Positions 10,981 to 22,719 of a stretch of 64,000 nucleotides of DNA are shown here, one piece after another. Location of the stretch: assembly GCA_963920665.1 (NCBI GenBank), contig OY987266.1, forward strand, positions 19,394,248 to 19,458,247, in the 5' to 3' direction. The notes beneath the pieces are model-generated. The model saw only the letters and a list, made by a program, of their open reading frames with translations, was not told where the DNA came from and ran no database searches. The stretch is from Straminergon stramineum. Lineage: Eukaryota; Streptophyta; Bryopsida; Hypnales; Calliergonaceae. The number at the start of each line of letters is the position of its first letter. The stretch's first letter is position 1. The translations under genes and the position numbers were made by a program.

Positions 10981-11568
10981 CTGCAACAACAGCTCGTGGG
11001 ACTGGACCCTGAGAACTGCCGTCGACAAATTCTGCTGCTGTCGGCCACTGACGTTATTGAAACTCTGTTATTAAGATTCAACCATGACTTTGGGGAATGG
11101 AAGAAGCTCCGCGCCAATTAGTTCTGGTCCATCAATCCCCTCGTCGTACTATTCAGACATGGTTTAAATACTTCACAGATCGCAGTTGCCTTCACAGTTC
11201 AATGAAGCCATGGACTGTGTTGAGAGCGACATGGCTTAACATAGAGTCAGAAGGACTACAATTTACGAATTCTAGATCTTCTTTCAAACAGACAGAATCT
11301 ACCTGAGTGTTATCGTGACCTTGCTGAGGTTGCATTTCCTTTGCAGATCTTCTTTCTTCGGGATTTTATGGAGAAGTCTAAGGTGAAGGTAGAAATTGCG
11401 GGAGGCTAGTAATCGTTGTGCCCTAGTTTGTAATTATTTGGTTCTTAGTTTTCAGTAGGTAGGGGTCCTCATCAACACACGATTGCTCCGTTTACAGCCA
11501 GTAGATGTTGCACGGAATATCAAGGAGTCTCCCACGGTTATTTTGTCCGGTACAGGTATGATCAACCT
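10981..11568 (+). pseudogene. Remnant of an unidentified spliced gene
   Basis: Several protein-like stretches follow one another on the + strand but in different frames. From 10981, after a possible acceptor (tcaactgcag), a frame reads LQQQLVGLDPENCRRQ and continues to NHDFGEWKKLR before a stop. Another frame reads APISSGPSIPSSYYSDMV. A third reads LPSQFNEAMDCVESDMA. From about 11250, after AG, a frame reads KDYNLRILDLLSNRQNLPE and continues to FFLRDFMEKSK at a possible GT donor. Finally 11500-11567, between a TTTACAG acceptor and a GTATGA donor, reads PVDVARNIKESPTVILSGT. The composition is typical of conserved protein, yet stops and frame changes break it and no 3' exons follow. I cannot name the family. 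It looks like a truncated, decaying copy. Confidence 0.4.
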
Positions 11569-12531
11569 ATTGTTTTAGGATTTATTCTTATTATGGTGTT
11601 TTCGCTCAGAATGTAGATGGTTTTACGAAAAACAGATGTTTGTGACACTTGATGGATTTTGAGTTCAAAGCTCTGATCGAGGGAGGGGTTTTGCTAAATA
11701 GACTTAGTTTGTGGATACACCTAATGAACACCACACATAAAGGGATTGCCTTTGCGTTCACTTTCTGCAACGTATTGGGACATTCCATGGATAAGCTCTA
11801 GGCCCCCCACCCCACCCCAAGCTTCACCTCTGCATATGGCCACCATTTTCTTAGCTATCAAAGAAATTGGCCAAACCCATTTTCACACACAATCTCTAAA
11901 AAGTCAACAACAAAGCATGAACAGTGCAAGCAGTAGAATATCAAAGGGAGCATTTTGGTGGCTATAAATGCTCCCCAAACCATGATAGAATGTTGGTGCA
12001 AATTTAGGGTACTCATTTGATGTTACTGAACATTTGGTGTCACCTCCAGTGATTCTCAGCCCTCAACAGTCCCACGACCAATAAAGTCCCTAATAACAAT
12101 ATAAACAGTTGTTTTCGAATGACCTAGATCTATAGAACTCTCTACTCCTATAGAGCCAGATTGGTGCATTCCAACAACACAATCGTTCTTTTCTACCATA
12201 ACGCTTCACGTCCTCGTAGTTTCAGCAACATCTATGAAGAGATATAAAAGATATAAAAGATTGTCATGTTTCTTTATCGTAGGGCACTGTCCGTGGGAAA
12301 CTTGTGCTACCAACTGTAAGAATTGCATCCACAATCCAAAGCACCTGAGAACCCATGATACGTCCTGCAGACTTCCAACGCAATCGTGAAACTCTTCTAC
12401 GGAATGTCTGAAATAGACATATCTGTCATCAACGTGGACTCTGTATTGCAGTAACCGCAGTCAAAAATGAGATTTAGGACCTCAGTTCGTCACACATTCA
12501 AGCCAGCACCCCAGCTATACATGATAAATGA
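11569..12531. other. Intergenic between gene remnant and methyltransferase 3' end
   Basis: No exon-like sequence is visible. The part adjoining 12532 is the presumed 3' UTR and flank of the methyltransferase gene on the - strand. Confidence 0.45.
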
Positions 12532-15096
12532 TCACTGCTTCCTGCAGAGTGTCATGCCATCACCAATCGGTACCTGCAGTAAACGAAGCTCAGTACGATG
12601 TATTGAATTCTAACCTCAGAAAATAATTCAAACCAAGAAATGACCACACAAATATAAAAAATCGACACGCAGTGTGAATGCATCAACACAGAAAAAACAC
12701 AAATTTCGGCTCAAAGATGCGTGATACTAACCATGGAGACACTTATTCTTTCATCTACTGCTAAGAATTTGTTGAATTCGCGAAGAAATTGAGTTCTCTT
12801 ATCGTTCACCTATGAGAAAAAACCGATGCCCACCATCAAAGCCGACACAACATTTCATAGACCTCTCTTTTGAACCGTAGAATGTTGTCTTCGACTTACT
12901 ACCAGAATGCAATCTCTGGAACCAAAATACGCAAGGAAAGCTGGGAGTGGAGAAGTGAAATGCATATACCAAGGGATCTGCGGTTCTCCCATACCAAAGT
13001 GTGTTATCAACAACTATTAATCCATTGGGTTTGACCTGCAATGGCAGAACACCCGATCAGAGAAATAGAGCCAACAACTATCATATCACGAGTTCCCTGA
13101 TGAACTCGAGGAGACCCAAATAGATACTCTAGTATGTTAAGGAAACACAATTACTTACAGGGAGATGGAGGAAGCCACTACTAAAATTCAGCATTGTCAC
13201 AAAAGAACCTCAACAGACAAAATTAAACCCCTTGCAGATTGAACCAAGAAAATCACGGGAATCTTACCAGCTGGAGTAAGAGTTCATAGTACTCACGATA
13301 CATCATCTTATCTGCATCTAGAAATGCATAGTCATAACTGCGTATACACTCCACAAAGACACGAGGGACAGAGGATAAGGAAGCATCCAAATGGAAACAG
13401 TGGCATTTACGGGACAAGAGGTAGGTATGATGTTCGAAATAAATATAACCCGGTAAAGAAAAGAAATATACCGCTGTTGCTGTGCTATGGATGAGAATAC
13501 CAATATTAGGTGAAATGATAGCATATTTCTCATAATTGAGATCACAATACAGATGTACCGGAAAGAACGAAGGAGGTAGTTGCAACACCTGCCCGCTTCA
13601 CCGTTTTGCAGAAGGTCATTCAGTGAATCTACTGCTAAGCCATGCCTGATATCCACCTGGTCCCGACCCATCATTGATAGTCGTCAACACTTGGGAAGTA
13701 ACCAATTCTTAATTACTGAACAAGTCGCAGCAAAAAAGAACAAGATTAGCCAGATTATAACAGACTACATACCTTGTGTGAAACACCTGCACGTCTGTAG
13801 TACTCGCTTGCTATGGCTAAAGACCTTTCGTCTCTATCACAGGCTACCAGCCGCCCTCCTTCTGGAAGCACCAAGGCTACAGCCAGAGAAGAGTACCCCT
13901 GCACAGGCATTCACGACTTGCCTAAAGATTCTCAGCACCTAATCGGGATTTCAAAAACGAAGCGGAACATGCGAATGGGCCTCCCTAACACGAGAAGGAT
14001 ATACGGACAATTCACCTACAAAAATAGAAAACCGGACAGGAGTAGTACAGAGGACTCACTCGTGCAGATCTGGCATCCTATAATTGCTAAACTAGAATGG
14101 GACACAAAAAAGAATAGGTTTCGTACATGAAACACACCAACTTCAATGCACCGTCTTGCTCCTATTAGTTGCACAACAAGTGCCAGAAACTGTCCTTGAT
14201 CTGGCGGAATCTGTGAAAGAAAATCCAAAATGATTTTCAATGTTACTCTTTTGTGCATTCTGACCTTCAGCAATAGTTTATACCCATACATGTTGAAAGG
14301 ACGGAAACAAGCCTTGAATTGACATAAGAACAATAGCAGGAGATAATCTACAAAATGACAAACACTGGCCAAATCAAATCAAGTATCAAAACCTTAAACC
14401 CGAAACCGTAGTAATCCAACAGGGATCGTCAGACTCAATGCAGGGATCACAAACCAGGAAATCACGAACACACCTGCATATTACTGCCAGGCGACTCCGC
14501 CATCTCCTCCCGCAGCTCTTGCAAGATCTACAAAACCTTCGTCGGCCATTTCACTCATCCCCATAATGCAGAGTTTCGTACTCAATTGCGGCAGGAGAGT
14601 GAGAATGCTACCCAGAGAATTATCTCATAACTGTCAGGTGAGAAATTCCAATCCAAACCTTCACAACAATGACACAGCATCGAATTCTGTCCAAGCTTAT
14701 CAGATTGGAACATAATACTATTTCCCCTCTTTGATATGACACTCCATCATATGTCCTATCACTGAAGACTTCACAACTCCACTTAGTGAAGAATGAGCCC
14801 ATGAAACCTTTAAATTAGGGTTCCCGAACAGAGAGGTGAGATTGTAATCGTACCAGGGGTTCCCGCGTGTGGCGTAAAATGTAGCTGTAGACCTGGTCCG
14901 TGAGAGCCAAGTGCTTGCCCACACCAAGGTCAAGGTTGGCTGTAGACTTGGTGACATTATTGTTGTCGAGACTGCAGAGCAATCTGACGGGATGGACATG
15001 GCGAGCACTCAGAACGGAAACCCTAAACCGCTTGAACTTGAGATTTGTGAAGAGCAGGTGCAATGCGAGCACTGGGCGAGCTAGCACCGCACTCAT
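12532..15096 (-). CDS. Caffeoyl-CoA O-methyltransferase-like, plastid-type, nine exons
   Basis: Exons 15096-14854, 14527-14474, 14210-14127, 13898-13773, 13656-13589, 13337-13268, 13035-12970, 12809-12732 and 12573-12532 join with GT-AG borders into 276 residues. All introns are phase 0 except the fifth. Family motifs appear in order: LREEMAESPGSNMQ, IPPDQGQFLALVVQLI, the SAM-binding CIEVGVFHGYSSLAVAL, the acidic LVACDRDE, then YDYAFLDADK (metal/SAM site), GLIVVDNTLWYG, and the C-terminal VPIGDGMTLCRKQ. The family normally has T where this protein has H in GVF-H-GYSS. The first ~55 residues are basic and hydroxylated with almost no acidic residues, so an organelle transit peptide is likely, as in plant OMTF3-type proteins rather than the cytosolic lignin enzymes. 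Mg-dependent O-methylation of a catechol-type acceptor is expected; the natural substrate is unknown. The gene looks intact. Confidence 0.88.
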
Positions 15097-15370
15097 CCTT
15101 TGCAGCAGTAAAAGAAAGATTGTGGCGAAGAAATTGTGGGTTGCCTCGTTTCTGCCTCGTTCCCGTCGACGTCAGAAATTCTCTAGTCTGGGTCTTTGAG
15201 GCGATACGCAATCATCTGCGCATCTCTGAAATCAGTTGAATGTGATCATGGGTCAGAATTCTTAGCTTCCGTTCTGAGCGTTTCTTTTTTTAGGGTTTTC
15301 AGGATTTAGGCCCTCCGAACACGGTGGGCTGTCATTCCTCCGTGTGCAATGCTGGCTGAACATGCGCACC

Positions 15371-15904
15371 TGTAAGGTGAATTCAGCCTATTACGGCACT
15401 CAAATTCCAATCCCACCCTAGTGAAAGGTAAAACAGCCCATTACGGACCTTTTACCCATTGTGGACTCCAAAGAATGCCCCCATTATTATGGTTTTCTTT
15501 TAGTGATTGAGATTTGGGCCACATTCAATGTCTTAGCTAACTGGAATGGAGTGATTAGTGACCATAATAGGAACTTTCAATTTTTTAGTGTTAGTGCATT
15601 GTAGGAAGTGCCTTTTTCAAGTCTTCTATGTTAGAAAATATTGTGACTGCGATAGGTGAGTAAGATGAGTGTTCTGGATTGCTTTTGGTTGGTTTTGGGC
15701 TAGTCTACAGACTCTTTTAGGCCATGCTAGGCTAAACACTTTAAAAATTCATAACAAATTCATACTTTTTCAAAAAAAATATTGTTTCAAATGCTCTTGC
15801 CATTTCTATCACTTGACTTTCTTTGGAAAAAAAAGTAGAAAATTTCAGAAATGCCAAGAAGGCAACTCCCCCATTTGGTCCATAATGGGTTGTTTTACCT
15901 TACA
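15371..15904. mobile_element. Inverted-repeat element upstream of the methyltransferase
   Basis: The left end TGTAAGGTGAATTCAGCC and the inverse of the right end (TGTAAGGTAAAACAACCC) match over about 27 bp. A second inner copy of the same end, GGTAAAACAGCCCATTACGG, lies at 15426-15445 and pairs better with the right end, giving 23-bp arms. The inside is A+T-rich and non-coding. No clear target duplication is visible, so the superfamily is open. It begins about 275 bp before the methyltransferase ATG (15096), inside or next to its promoter. Confidence 0.45.
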
Positions 15905-16045
15905 TGAGGTAAACATTTTTTCTTCTGAAATGTACCCCATGAATATTTTGAGTGTCTGATGGACATGTACTAGATTTTTCATAAAATTTATACAACAAAG
16001 AGATTACTTCAGGCTAAGGCATATGACCCATTTCCAACCACTTAA

Positions 16046-16973
16046 CCCCTAAAGGACCAAGGTGATTTTCCTATCAAAAAACATTCAAAACTATCATTTC
16101 TATTGCAAAGAGAAAAGAACATTAAAATTTTATTTTTTTTGCGTATCCAACTGTAAGATCTTATACTTGACTAGTATATGAATACATGGAAGAAATTTCA
16201 AAAACTTTGACCATGTAGATTGCATGATATATGCATTTAAAATGAAGAAAACAAGTTTTTTTTGCACCTTGTTTGACTAGATTTTTTGGCTTTGAATATT
16301 TTTAGTTCAAATTTTTTGCACTACGGATTTTGATTTTCTACTTATTTATGTTAAGTAGTTGAGTTGAGAATCTACCAAAAAAAAATGGGAAAAAAATCAC
16401 TTAATTTTCACTAATTAAAAAATTGTTAAGAAGAAGTGGGTCCAAGATTGAAGAAAAAACTAAATTGTTAATATGCTTAGGATGGAATTGCATCACAATA
16501 ATCCCAACGGTGAGATCATTCTAGCAAGAGAATCTAACCTTGCCTAGCATTTGTTTTAGAAAAATTCTAAAAATTGCATTCAAAAATGAATTCCACAAGT
16601 TATTTTTTCAAGAAGATGCTTAGATTGCCTGAAAAACTAAGATTGTCTATAAATTTCTTGTTATTAGTCCAAATTGAATGAAACAAAGCTTCATATGTAG
16701 AAAAAAAATATAAAATATGAGAAAAAAATTTGAAAAAAAAATTATTTTGACTTTCTATGATTTTTTTTGTGCTGCCCACCAAACTCCATTTTTGCTTATT
16801 ATACCATAGCTTTTGTTCCTAGGCATCGATTAAAATAAAATATATATTTTCACAAAGCTCTTGCAAAAATACACAACCTCAAAAAATCCCAAAAAATATC
16901 ACTAAAAATTCAGACAACAAGAACCTGTCGGGACCCAAATTGTCCCTCAAGGGAACAAATGGTCCTTTAGGGA
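16046..16973. mobile_element. TTAA-family MITE, 928-bp class
   Basis: Begins CCCCTAAAGGACCAAGG after TTAA (16042-16045) and ends ...GGTCCTTTAGGGA before TTAA (16974-16977). The inner sequence 'ctatttctattgcaaagag'-like and the region around 16460 match the older element at 34168-35652. At 16468-16471 this copy has a single TTAA exactly where the other copy carries a nested insertion, so it serves as the empty-site reference. A small palindrome (TTGTCCCTCAAGGGAACAA) lies just inside the right end. Confidence 0.75.
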
Positions 16974-17004
16974 TTAAGAAATTAGGCACATATAGAACGT
17001 GGGA

Positions 17005-17262
17005 TTCTCAAGTGGGAAAATTTTCTTGTGTACAGAAATAGAGTTGGGAATGATTCCATATTTTTTCATAATTTTATTTAGTAACGTAATTACTACGAAT
17101 TTTTTAGCTCAAGACTCTGTTCGACTAATATTGGTCATATAGATTTTTCTATTTTCAACCAAGGGTTGGTTGTAAAATTGACCAAGGACTAGTTGGAATA
17201 ATGATAGTCTGCAACCAATCATAATGTGCTACAACTACATCAAAAATTGTGCCATAATCAAT
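17005..17262. repeat. Partial second copy of the 17465-17837 MITE
   Basis: The stretch shares an ordered series of matches with 17510-17765: 'cagaaatagagtt', 'tactacgaattttt.ag', 'ccaa..aagggttggtt', 'ccaatcataatg..c.acaact' and 'attgtgcca'. The conserved GGGGAGGCAACCC ends are missing, so this is a truncated or older copy lying 500 bp from the intact one in the same orientation. Confidence 0.5.
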
Positions 17263-17367
17263 CACCACTTGTAAAGAAGAAGAAGAGTATCTTTGATCAT
17301 AATTGACCAATGTGAATGAAGAGTTGTTGGGGATAGTTCTACTATCTAAGTCATGTAGGCCTAAATA

Positions 17368-17860
17368 GATGCAACAATGGGACTTCTTGAGAGGTCACCC
17401 ATCCAAGTATTATTCTAGTCCAAAGGCGCTTAAGTTCAGAGTTTTGATGGGATTTGGTGTAATAGGGGAGGCAACCCATTTTTTACCACTTAAGCAAATA
17501 CATGTATTTGCAAGGGAGTTTTTAATAGTGGAAAAAATTTCCATGTGCAGAAATAGAGTTCATAAGATTTCCATAATTTTTAGATTTTTATTTTTCAAAA
17601 CAAAATTACTATGAATTTTTAGTTGAAGATTATGTTCCATCCCATATCGATCATACATACCTTCCTATTTCCAACTAAGGGTTGGTTTCAATATTGAGAG
17701 TGTTGAAGCCAATCATAATGCACCACAACTGCGCTAGGAATTGTGCCAACATTAATCATGTTAATCACCTCTTTATTAAAATTACTACACCTTACGCTAC
17801 CATAATAGGGGATTGATCAGGAATGGGTTGCCACCCCTAGCATTGGTATGACCGCATCAC
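17368..17860 (-). pseudogene. 5S rRNA-derived sequence, split by a MITE
   Basis: On the - strand, 17464-17368 aligns with roughly positions 24-119 of plant 5S rRNA. It shows the internal promoter landmarks ATCCCATCAAAACTC, ACTTAAGCG, GGATGGGTGACCTC and the 3' end GTTGCATC. The missing 5' end, GTGATGCGGTCATACCAATG, lies at 17860-17838. The two pieces are separated by the 373-bp element at 17465-17837, and removing that element plus one TA restores a continuous 5S-like sequence. Many substitutions from plant 5S show it is not a functional rRNA gene. It may derive from a Cassandra-type TRIM, whose LTRs carry 5S, from a 5S-derived SINE, or from a dispersed 5S pseudogene. Confidence 0.72.
17465..17837. 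mobile_element. MITE with GGGG(A/T)GGCAACCCATT ends inside 5S sequence
   Basis: 373 bp with inverted ends: GGGGAGGCAACCCATT at the left, and GGGGTGGCAACCCATT reading in from the right. TA is duplicated outside (17463-17464 and 17838-17839). The insertion splits the 5S-derived sequence described at 17368, so the boundaries are fixed by two independent criteria. It is non-coding and A+T-rich inside. A TA duplication fits a Tc1/mariner-type element, though the ends are not the usual Stowaway ends. Confidence 0.65.
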
Positions 17861-17908
17861 CACCACTCCTGACTACCTGATAGGAAAGAATAGTCTACAG
17901 GGCAGAAT

Positions 17909-17935
17909 GGGTGGGGTGGGGGTGGGGGTGGGGGG
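17909..17935 (+). other. G-rich tract with G-quadruplex potential
   Basis: Five runs of three to six G separated by single T residues. The pattern meets the simple G3+N1 quadruplex rule and is isolated in A+T-rich sequence. No gene or promoter is evident beside it. Confidence 0.5.
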
Positions 17936-17999
17936 TGATCGGAAAGGGGTCGCCTCCTATATGACTGAAATTTCACGTAATGCAAAATTTTGAAACTTT

Positions 18000-20900
18000 T
18001 CAGGAATTTCTTTGGTTCATTTCTACATTTCATAAGTAGTTAAATGGAACACTGTTCTCAGACGGAGCCTGTGAATTGTGCCTTGGAGAACGTGATGAAT
18101 TCTTCATACTGTCCACATGTCGATCTTTGGAAGAGCATAGTAATTCAAGCAGGCACAAAGGAAGTAGAGGAATCAGACGAGGAGACGTCAACTTGTCATC
18201 AATTCGTCACTATCTTGATTTGGGCGCCAATTCTCAGATTCTCTGTAAAATGTAGGACAATGGTAGCATTTCGTAGCCTAGTGATCTTAATCAAATCGGA
18301 CTTAATTTGGACATTTAGGGTTTAAGAAAGGAATTATTGGAAATCATGACATTCAAGGCAATTTTCCAGATTTGATGAGAGTTGTGGAGTGAGATACTTA
18401 GAGCAACATGAATTTCAAGCAATTTGCCTTTGATGGTGGTGAACAGGAAGCCACTGCCAAAAACTTCGGTGCTGCAAGCACACCCACTCTCATTCTTTAG
18501 GACTAGTTCGCAATGACAATTTATGACTGATATGATTTTTTGCATAAGAAAGTTCCCCAAATTATAATACAATTCTTGAGCACAACAATTTTGGATCTGT
18601 AGATGCTCCAGTTCTGCACTAATATAAAATAACATTATTCTAAACTTGATCATGTAGCCATTCACGTGAAACCAAGTACATCTACACTTTCACTGTATTC
18701 TAATTATACATCCCTCAACCTCCCAATAGTGATAGCTTTCTATAAAGAAAAGAAAGACGTGAATCATGGCCAATTGTAAGGTGTTCCATGGCCCTCTTGA
18801 AAAAATGTTATGATACTTGTAGGAAGACTCCGATTCTTATGAAGGACATAAGATTCAGAGTATGTAGTAGAGAGGGTGAAACTTTGAAAGGAAGACAAAG
18901 CAACATCCGAATATTATGTGTAATTGGAGTCAGTTCAAGACTACGGATAATATCTGTTGCATTATCAAAGGCTCGTCACTCAGTGCCTATTCTCAATTGT
19001 GTGTGTGAACACATGAGCCCATCTTACTCATTCAAATTCCCAAAGTACTAGAACCCCAATTTAAAGAGTAAAATACATCACACAACACAAATCACCTTGA
19101 AATCCTGCAATCCAAATCTAAGAACTGGTCCAAAAATACCAAATCAGTGACCTGAAACCTACCAAAATTTGAATACAACAAATCACCATGAAGGCACCCC
19201 AAGATTGCGAAGCAATACAAGCCTACCTGATAAGAACCGTCACGAGGAGCAGCATACAGAAGCAACTGACAATTAAATTGCACTGGACTGCACAGTCAGT
19301 CGTACTGCAAACCCTGCTGCTGCAACTCCTGCATGGCTCATACTCATTAAAATCCATGCTTCGCCACAATCGTGACATAAATAATATTCCTGAATGGGAA
19401 GGTTGGCCGTGGTCTTCAACAATAGCACTGTAATAAGAATAGACATTTTTCATGTTATAACGTAGTGGTCCACAATACGTGGCCGTACTAATTAAGTTCC
19501 TGCGTTTCCCCACGGGGATTTCCTTCGGAGCTTTTTGTCCCTACAAAAGATGGAGGGCTGACGGAATTGAGGATCTTCTTGCGGGGGCAGGGAAATAACA
19601 TTCGTTCAGTTGCCCGCCCGCTCCCCCGCTCCCCGTTCATTCAAGCACTCCCTGTCTGTCTTCCTTGTGACCCCGTTCACTTCTGCCAGACGGAGGAACC
19701 AAGGAGCTCTTGTTGCTGACTTTCATAACAAAGTCATTCACGGTTTCGTTCACGAACAAGGGTGTCAGCATGTCCTCCACCGTGGTGTAGTAACTTAATG
19801 CAATTATAAAATCCTGTGGAATCCTCTCGATCAATGTGCGTATGCAGTTGCTTATGAATGAGAATGCAGACACTGATACGATCACAGCTACGCACAACTT
19901 CTGTAATAAAGTGCCTCAACATGAAGAGAGAATGATGCGCAGCTTGAAGTGAATTCCATCCGATGTCGTAAATCTGCGAATGTGAAAAACGACACATGCA
20001 CAAGTGCTGGAACTCAATTTGTGAAGGAATGCAGAGACAAATGAAGATAGGGCTTGTAGATCGAAATTGGGTATTGGGTGACATAAAGGACTGAGATTAA
20101 TTTGCTTATTAGAAGTGACAACTTTGGCCGACAGAATCGATTGTCTGGAAGCAGAAGCACTAGCTGAGGCCGAAACATTGATCCAGAGACTGAGTTACCG
20201 AAGCCATTTAATTACCGACTTTGGGCTCACTTTGCGGTGCGTCACCCACAGCTGCACAAGGTAATCACTCTGGCGTGGAGATGATTGTCCAGAAAGACGA
20301 GGTTCTTCATTGATTGATGGGCTCTCCTGCCTCTCCATCTCCTGCAAGCTTCTCTATCTGGTGCCAAAATTGTGACATTCAACTGCACACAGCTTTAAAA
20401 TCTAGGACTGGCATTTGTCGCCCGTTTGATAAGTGCCGAAGTTGTGTATTTCCGCCATTGCAAAGGCATGGACGATATCACCCTTCATTTGTGGGAGATA
20501 GACGTATGGGGCTTCTACAACGTTCTTTGAACGTTGTTGTATCAAGAGAACAGAAACTATGTACACAGGGTCATCAACAGTCATTGAGTGGTAACTATGC
20601 TTTTAATATGCGGTACATAGCTTGAACCCTAAACTTGGCGGTATTGTGCTCTAAACTTCTTCATTTCCTCCCCATTTGTAGAAAATCCATGTCAGGTAAA
20701 AATGCAAATCAGATATTAAAAAATGGTGCACACAGAAAAATGGATTTACAAAACCATTTGCAAATTGTTATGATCTCTGAATTGAATATTTCTTATGTGT
20801 TTGCATGCCTCCCTGCCTGGATAGAGCTCATTCACCAAAAATTTACAAACGCTTGAATCATCTTTGAATGTCACGCTTGGGAGTAACCTGTGCCAAAATT

Positions 20901-22048
20901 CGCATAGGCTCCAAGTGTGGTATAGCATATTCCACATCGGAATTCTTGATCTATCCAGACTGAGAAAGCTGGAAATCCATTTCCAACAGGCTCCATCACC
21001 AAAATGGACATAACTTGAATATGCACACAATGACTTGTTGCTAGCTCAGATGCTGCCACTACCCATGTTTTATATGATGCCATTGAGCTTACTTGTATGA
21101 TCTTTGAATGATCTTTGACCTCTCGCCTAGCTGGTCCATTTGTTGCAAGCTCTGTTAGAAATGGCAGACCAAACATCCCGCCCGCCAGTGTCCGAAGGAG
21201 TTCCTGCAAGCTCCCACAAACCCGCCTCTTGAGTCGGCTTTCTTCCTCTAGGGCAGAGGCATAAGGTAGACCAGCCCATTTCCACCAGCTTCCTATAACC
21301 ATCATCCTAGTTTTGGCCCCATCACCAAGTCCATTCACTATTTTAACAATTTCAGTGCATTACTTTCAACTTGGGTAACATGTTGGCCTTTGATTGGTGG
21401 AAACATCGGTATTAATAGGTAAATGTAATGACGGTTATAGATTTAGGATAGGAAATTTATGACTCTAGTCTAGTGGCAGATTTGTAATTCAGGGCAGACC
21501 ACTCTAAAAATTTATAGAAATTATAATTTTTATCGTAAAATTATAATTCCACTTGAGTTTGATTCGTGAAACATGCACACACCTCTGATAAATATGTGCC
21601 TCTCCTAGAGTTGGTCCTGATATATTCAGATTACGAATCAGGGTGGTAATAGGTTGGTCTACCTTATCCTCAATTCAGTCTGGGAGTTAGTGGCCCAGCC
21701 AGTGTTTCTTTTTGGAACAGTACCTGCCACCAGCCTGTCAGAGAGTGCGAAATTTTACCCCCGCAGAAAACTCTGGGCCCAACCAGGGCCATTTAGTAAG
21801 CTTATTCTCAGACGTGCAGAGCCATCTGTGGAATCCTGAAATCTGGCACGTATTTCCACAGAACGGATCCCGAGCATTGGAAACGATCCTCAGCCTCACA
21901 AGACTCCTAAGAATAGTATTCTTCACGTGGGAAGTCTTCCTTTTCACGCAAGCAGGTCCCACACTCCAACGTACAGAATATCACTATTGCCACAACTTGG
22001 TGACTGCTTCAGTACCACACCCCTGTCCTTGGCTCCTTCACACTGGCT
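18000..22048. other. Moderate-GC region without a recognisable gene
   Basis: GC content is higher than in the repeat-rich parts and several mid-length open frames occur: - strand 18665-18315, 20084-19734, 20584-20402 and 21338-20871 (155 codons, the longest). None shows a domain that I recognise, and I could not chain them into a spliced gene. Sequence near 20940-21060 and 21230-21330 repeats loosely ('ccatttccaaca/ccagct', 'ccccatcaccaa'), which suggests old repeats rather than exons. It may hold a decayed or lineage-specific gene. Confidence 0.35.
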
Positions 22049-22715
22049 ATGGCGCTCTCTCCTTTCCCGAACTCCGCAATTCTTCTACTCTCCTCACCTT
22101 GGGTGTTCCTGCCTTCGAGATTCTCATCGAGCTTTTGCACCTCCGAAGCTCCATCGTCCGAACGTCTTCGCGTGCATGTTCACACTCTCATCGTTCCTGC
22201 AAACTCTCCTGAATCGTCGCTACCACAGTCGGCATAGCTCTGTAAGTTTCGCACTCTAGGGGCTGTGTCCTCGTTAATTGCAGTAGGTGCTCTTTCTCGC
22301 CAGTACATCTGTACGATACCACAAAGGTGGATTGTTGGGTTGGGATCTGGAGATCTGGAGTTCGGAAGTTCGGTACCACTTTTGTGTCGGTGTTCGTTTC
22401 CGCCATTTTGCTCCAAGTGAGATCCAGACATCTATTTCGAGCTTTTGCGGGAACCTGTTGGTTGCTTCTCTCCTGTTGCATTTCATCGCTGGACTTTCTG
22501 ACCAGTGACCCCAGATGGCAGATCTGAGCGGCATAGATCGGTGAACGTTGCTTGGGGGGAAGTCGTCTCGTTGGCTTGGGCCGTTGTCATCTGGTCTGCG
22601 TCGTCGCCATTCGTTTGCCGTCTTCATCTTTACTATTTCTTGCTGAGAGTGAGAGTTGGTTTTTTTATTCTGTAGGCCAGCTGGAGCGCTCCTCTTCCTC
22701 GAATCCTCACTGCAT
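22049..22715 (+). pseudogene. Possible 5' end of an unidentified organelle-targeted gene
   Basis: A GC-rich island (about 21700-22720) contains an ATG at 22049 opening a 62-codon frame with a transit-peptide-like start (MALSPFPNSAILLLSS) and then SSERLRVHVHTLIVPANSPE before a stop at 22235-22237. Further on, 22676-22714 lies between a TTCTGTAG acceptor and a GTAAGG donor and reads ASWSAPLPRILTA. A short exon may also lie at about 22287-22331. I could not join the pieces in one frame. The sequence turns A+T-rich after 22860 with no later exons, so this is either the 5' part of a truncated gene or a gene with one very long intron. Family unknown. Confidence 0.25.
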
Positions 22716-22719
22716 GTAA

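Noticed and set aside
20871..21338. 155-codon - strand frame
   Set aside because: No domain, no splice partners, and part of it repeats loosely nearby. Kept only as a remark in the regional entry.
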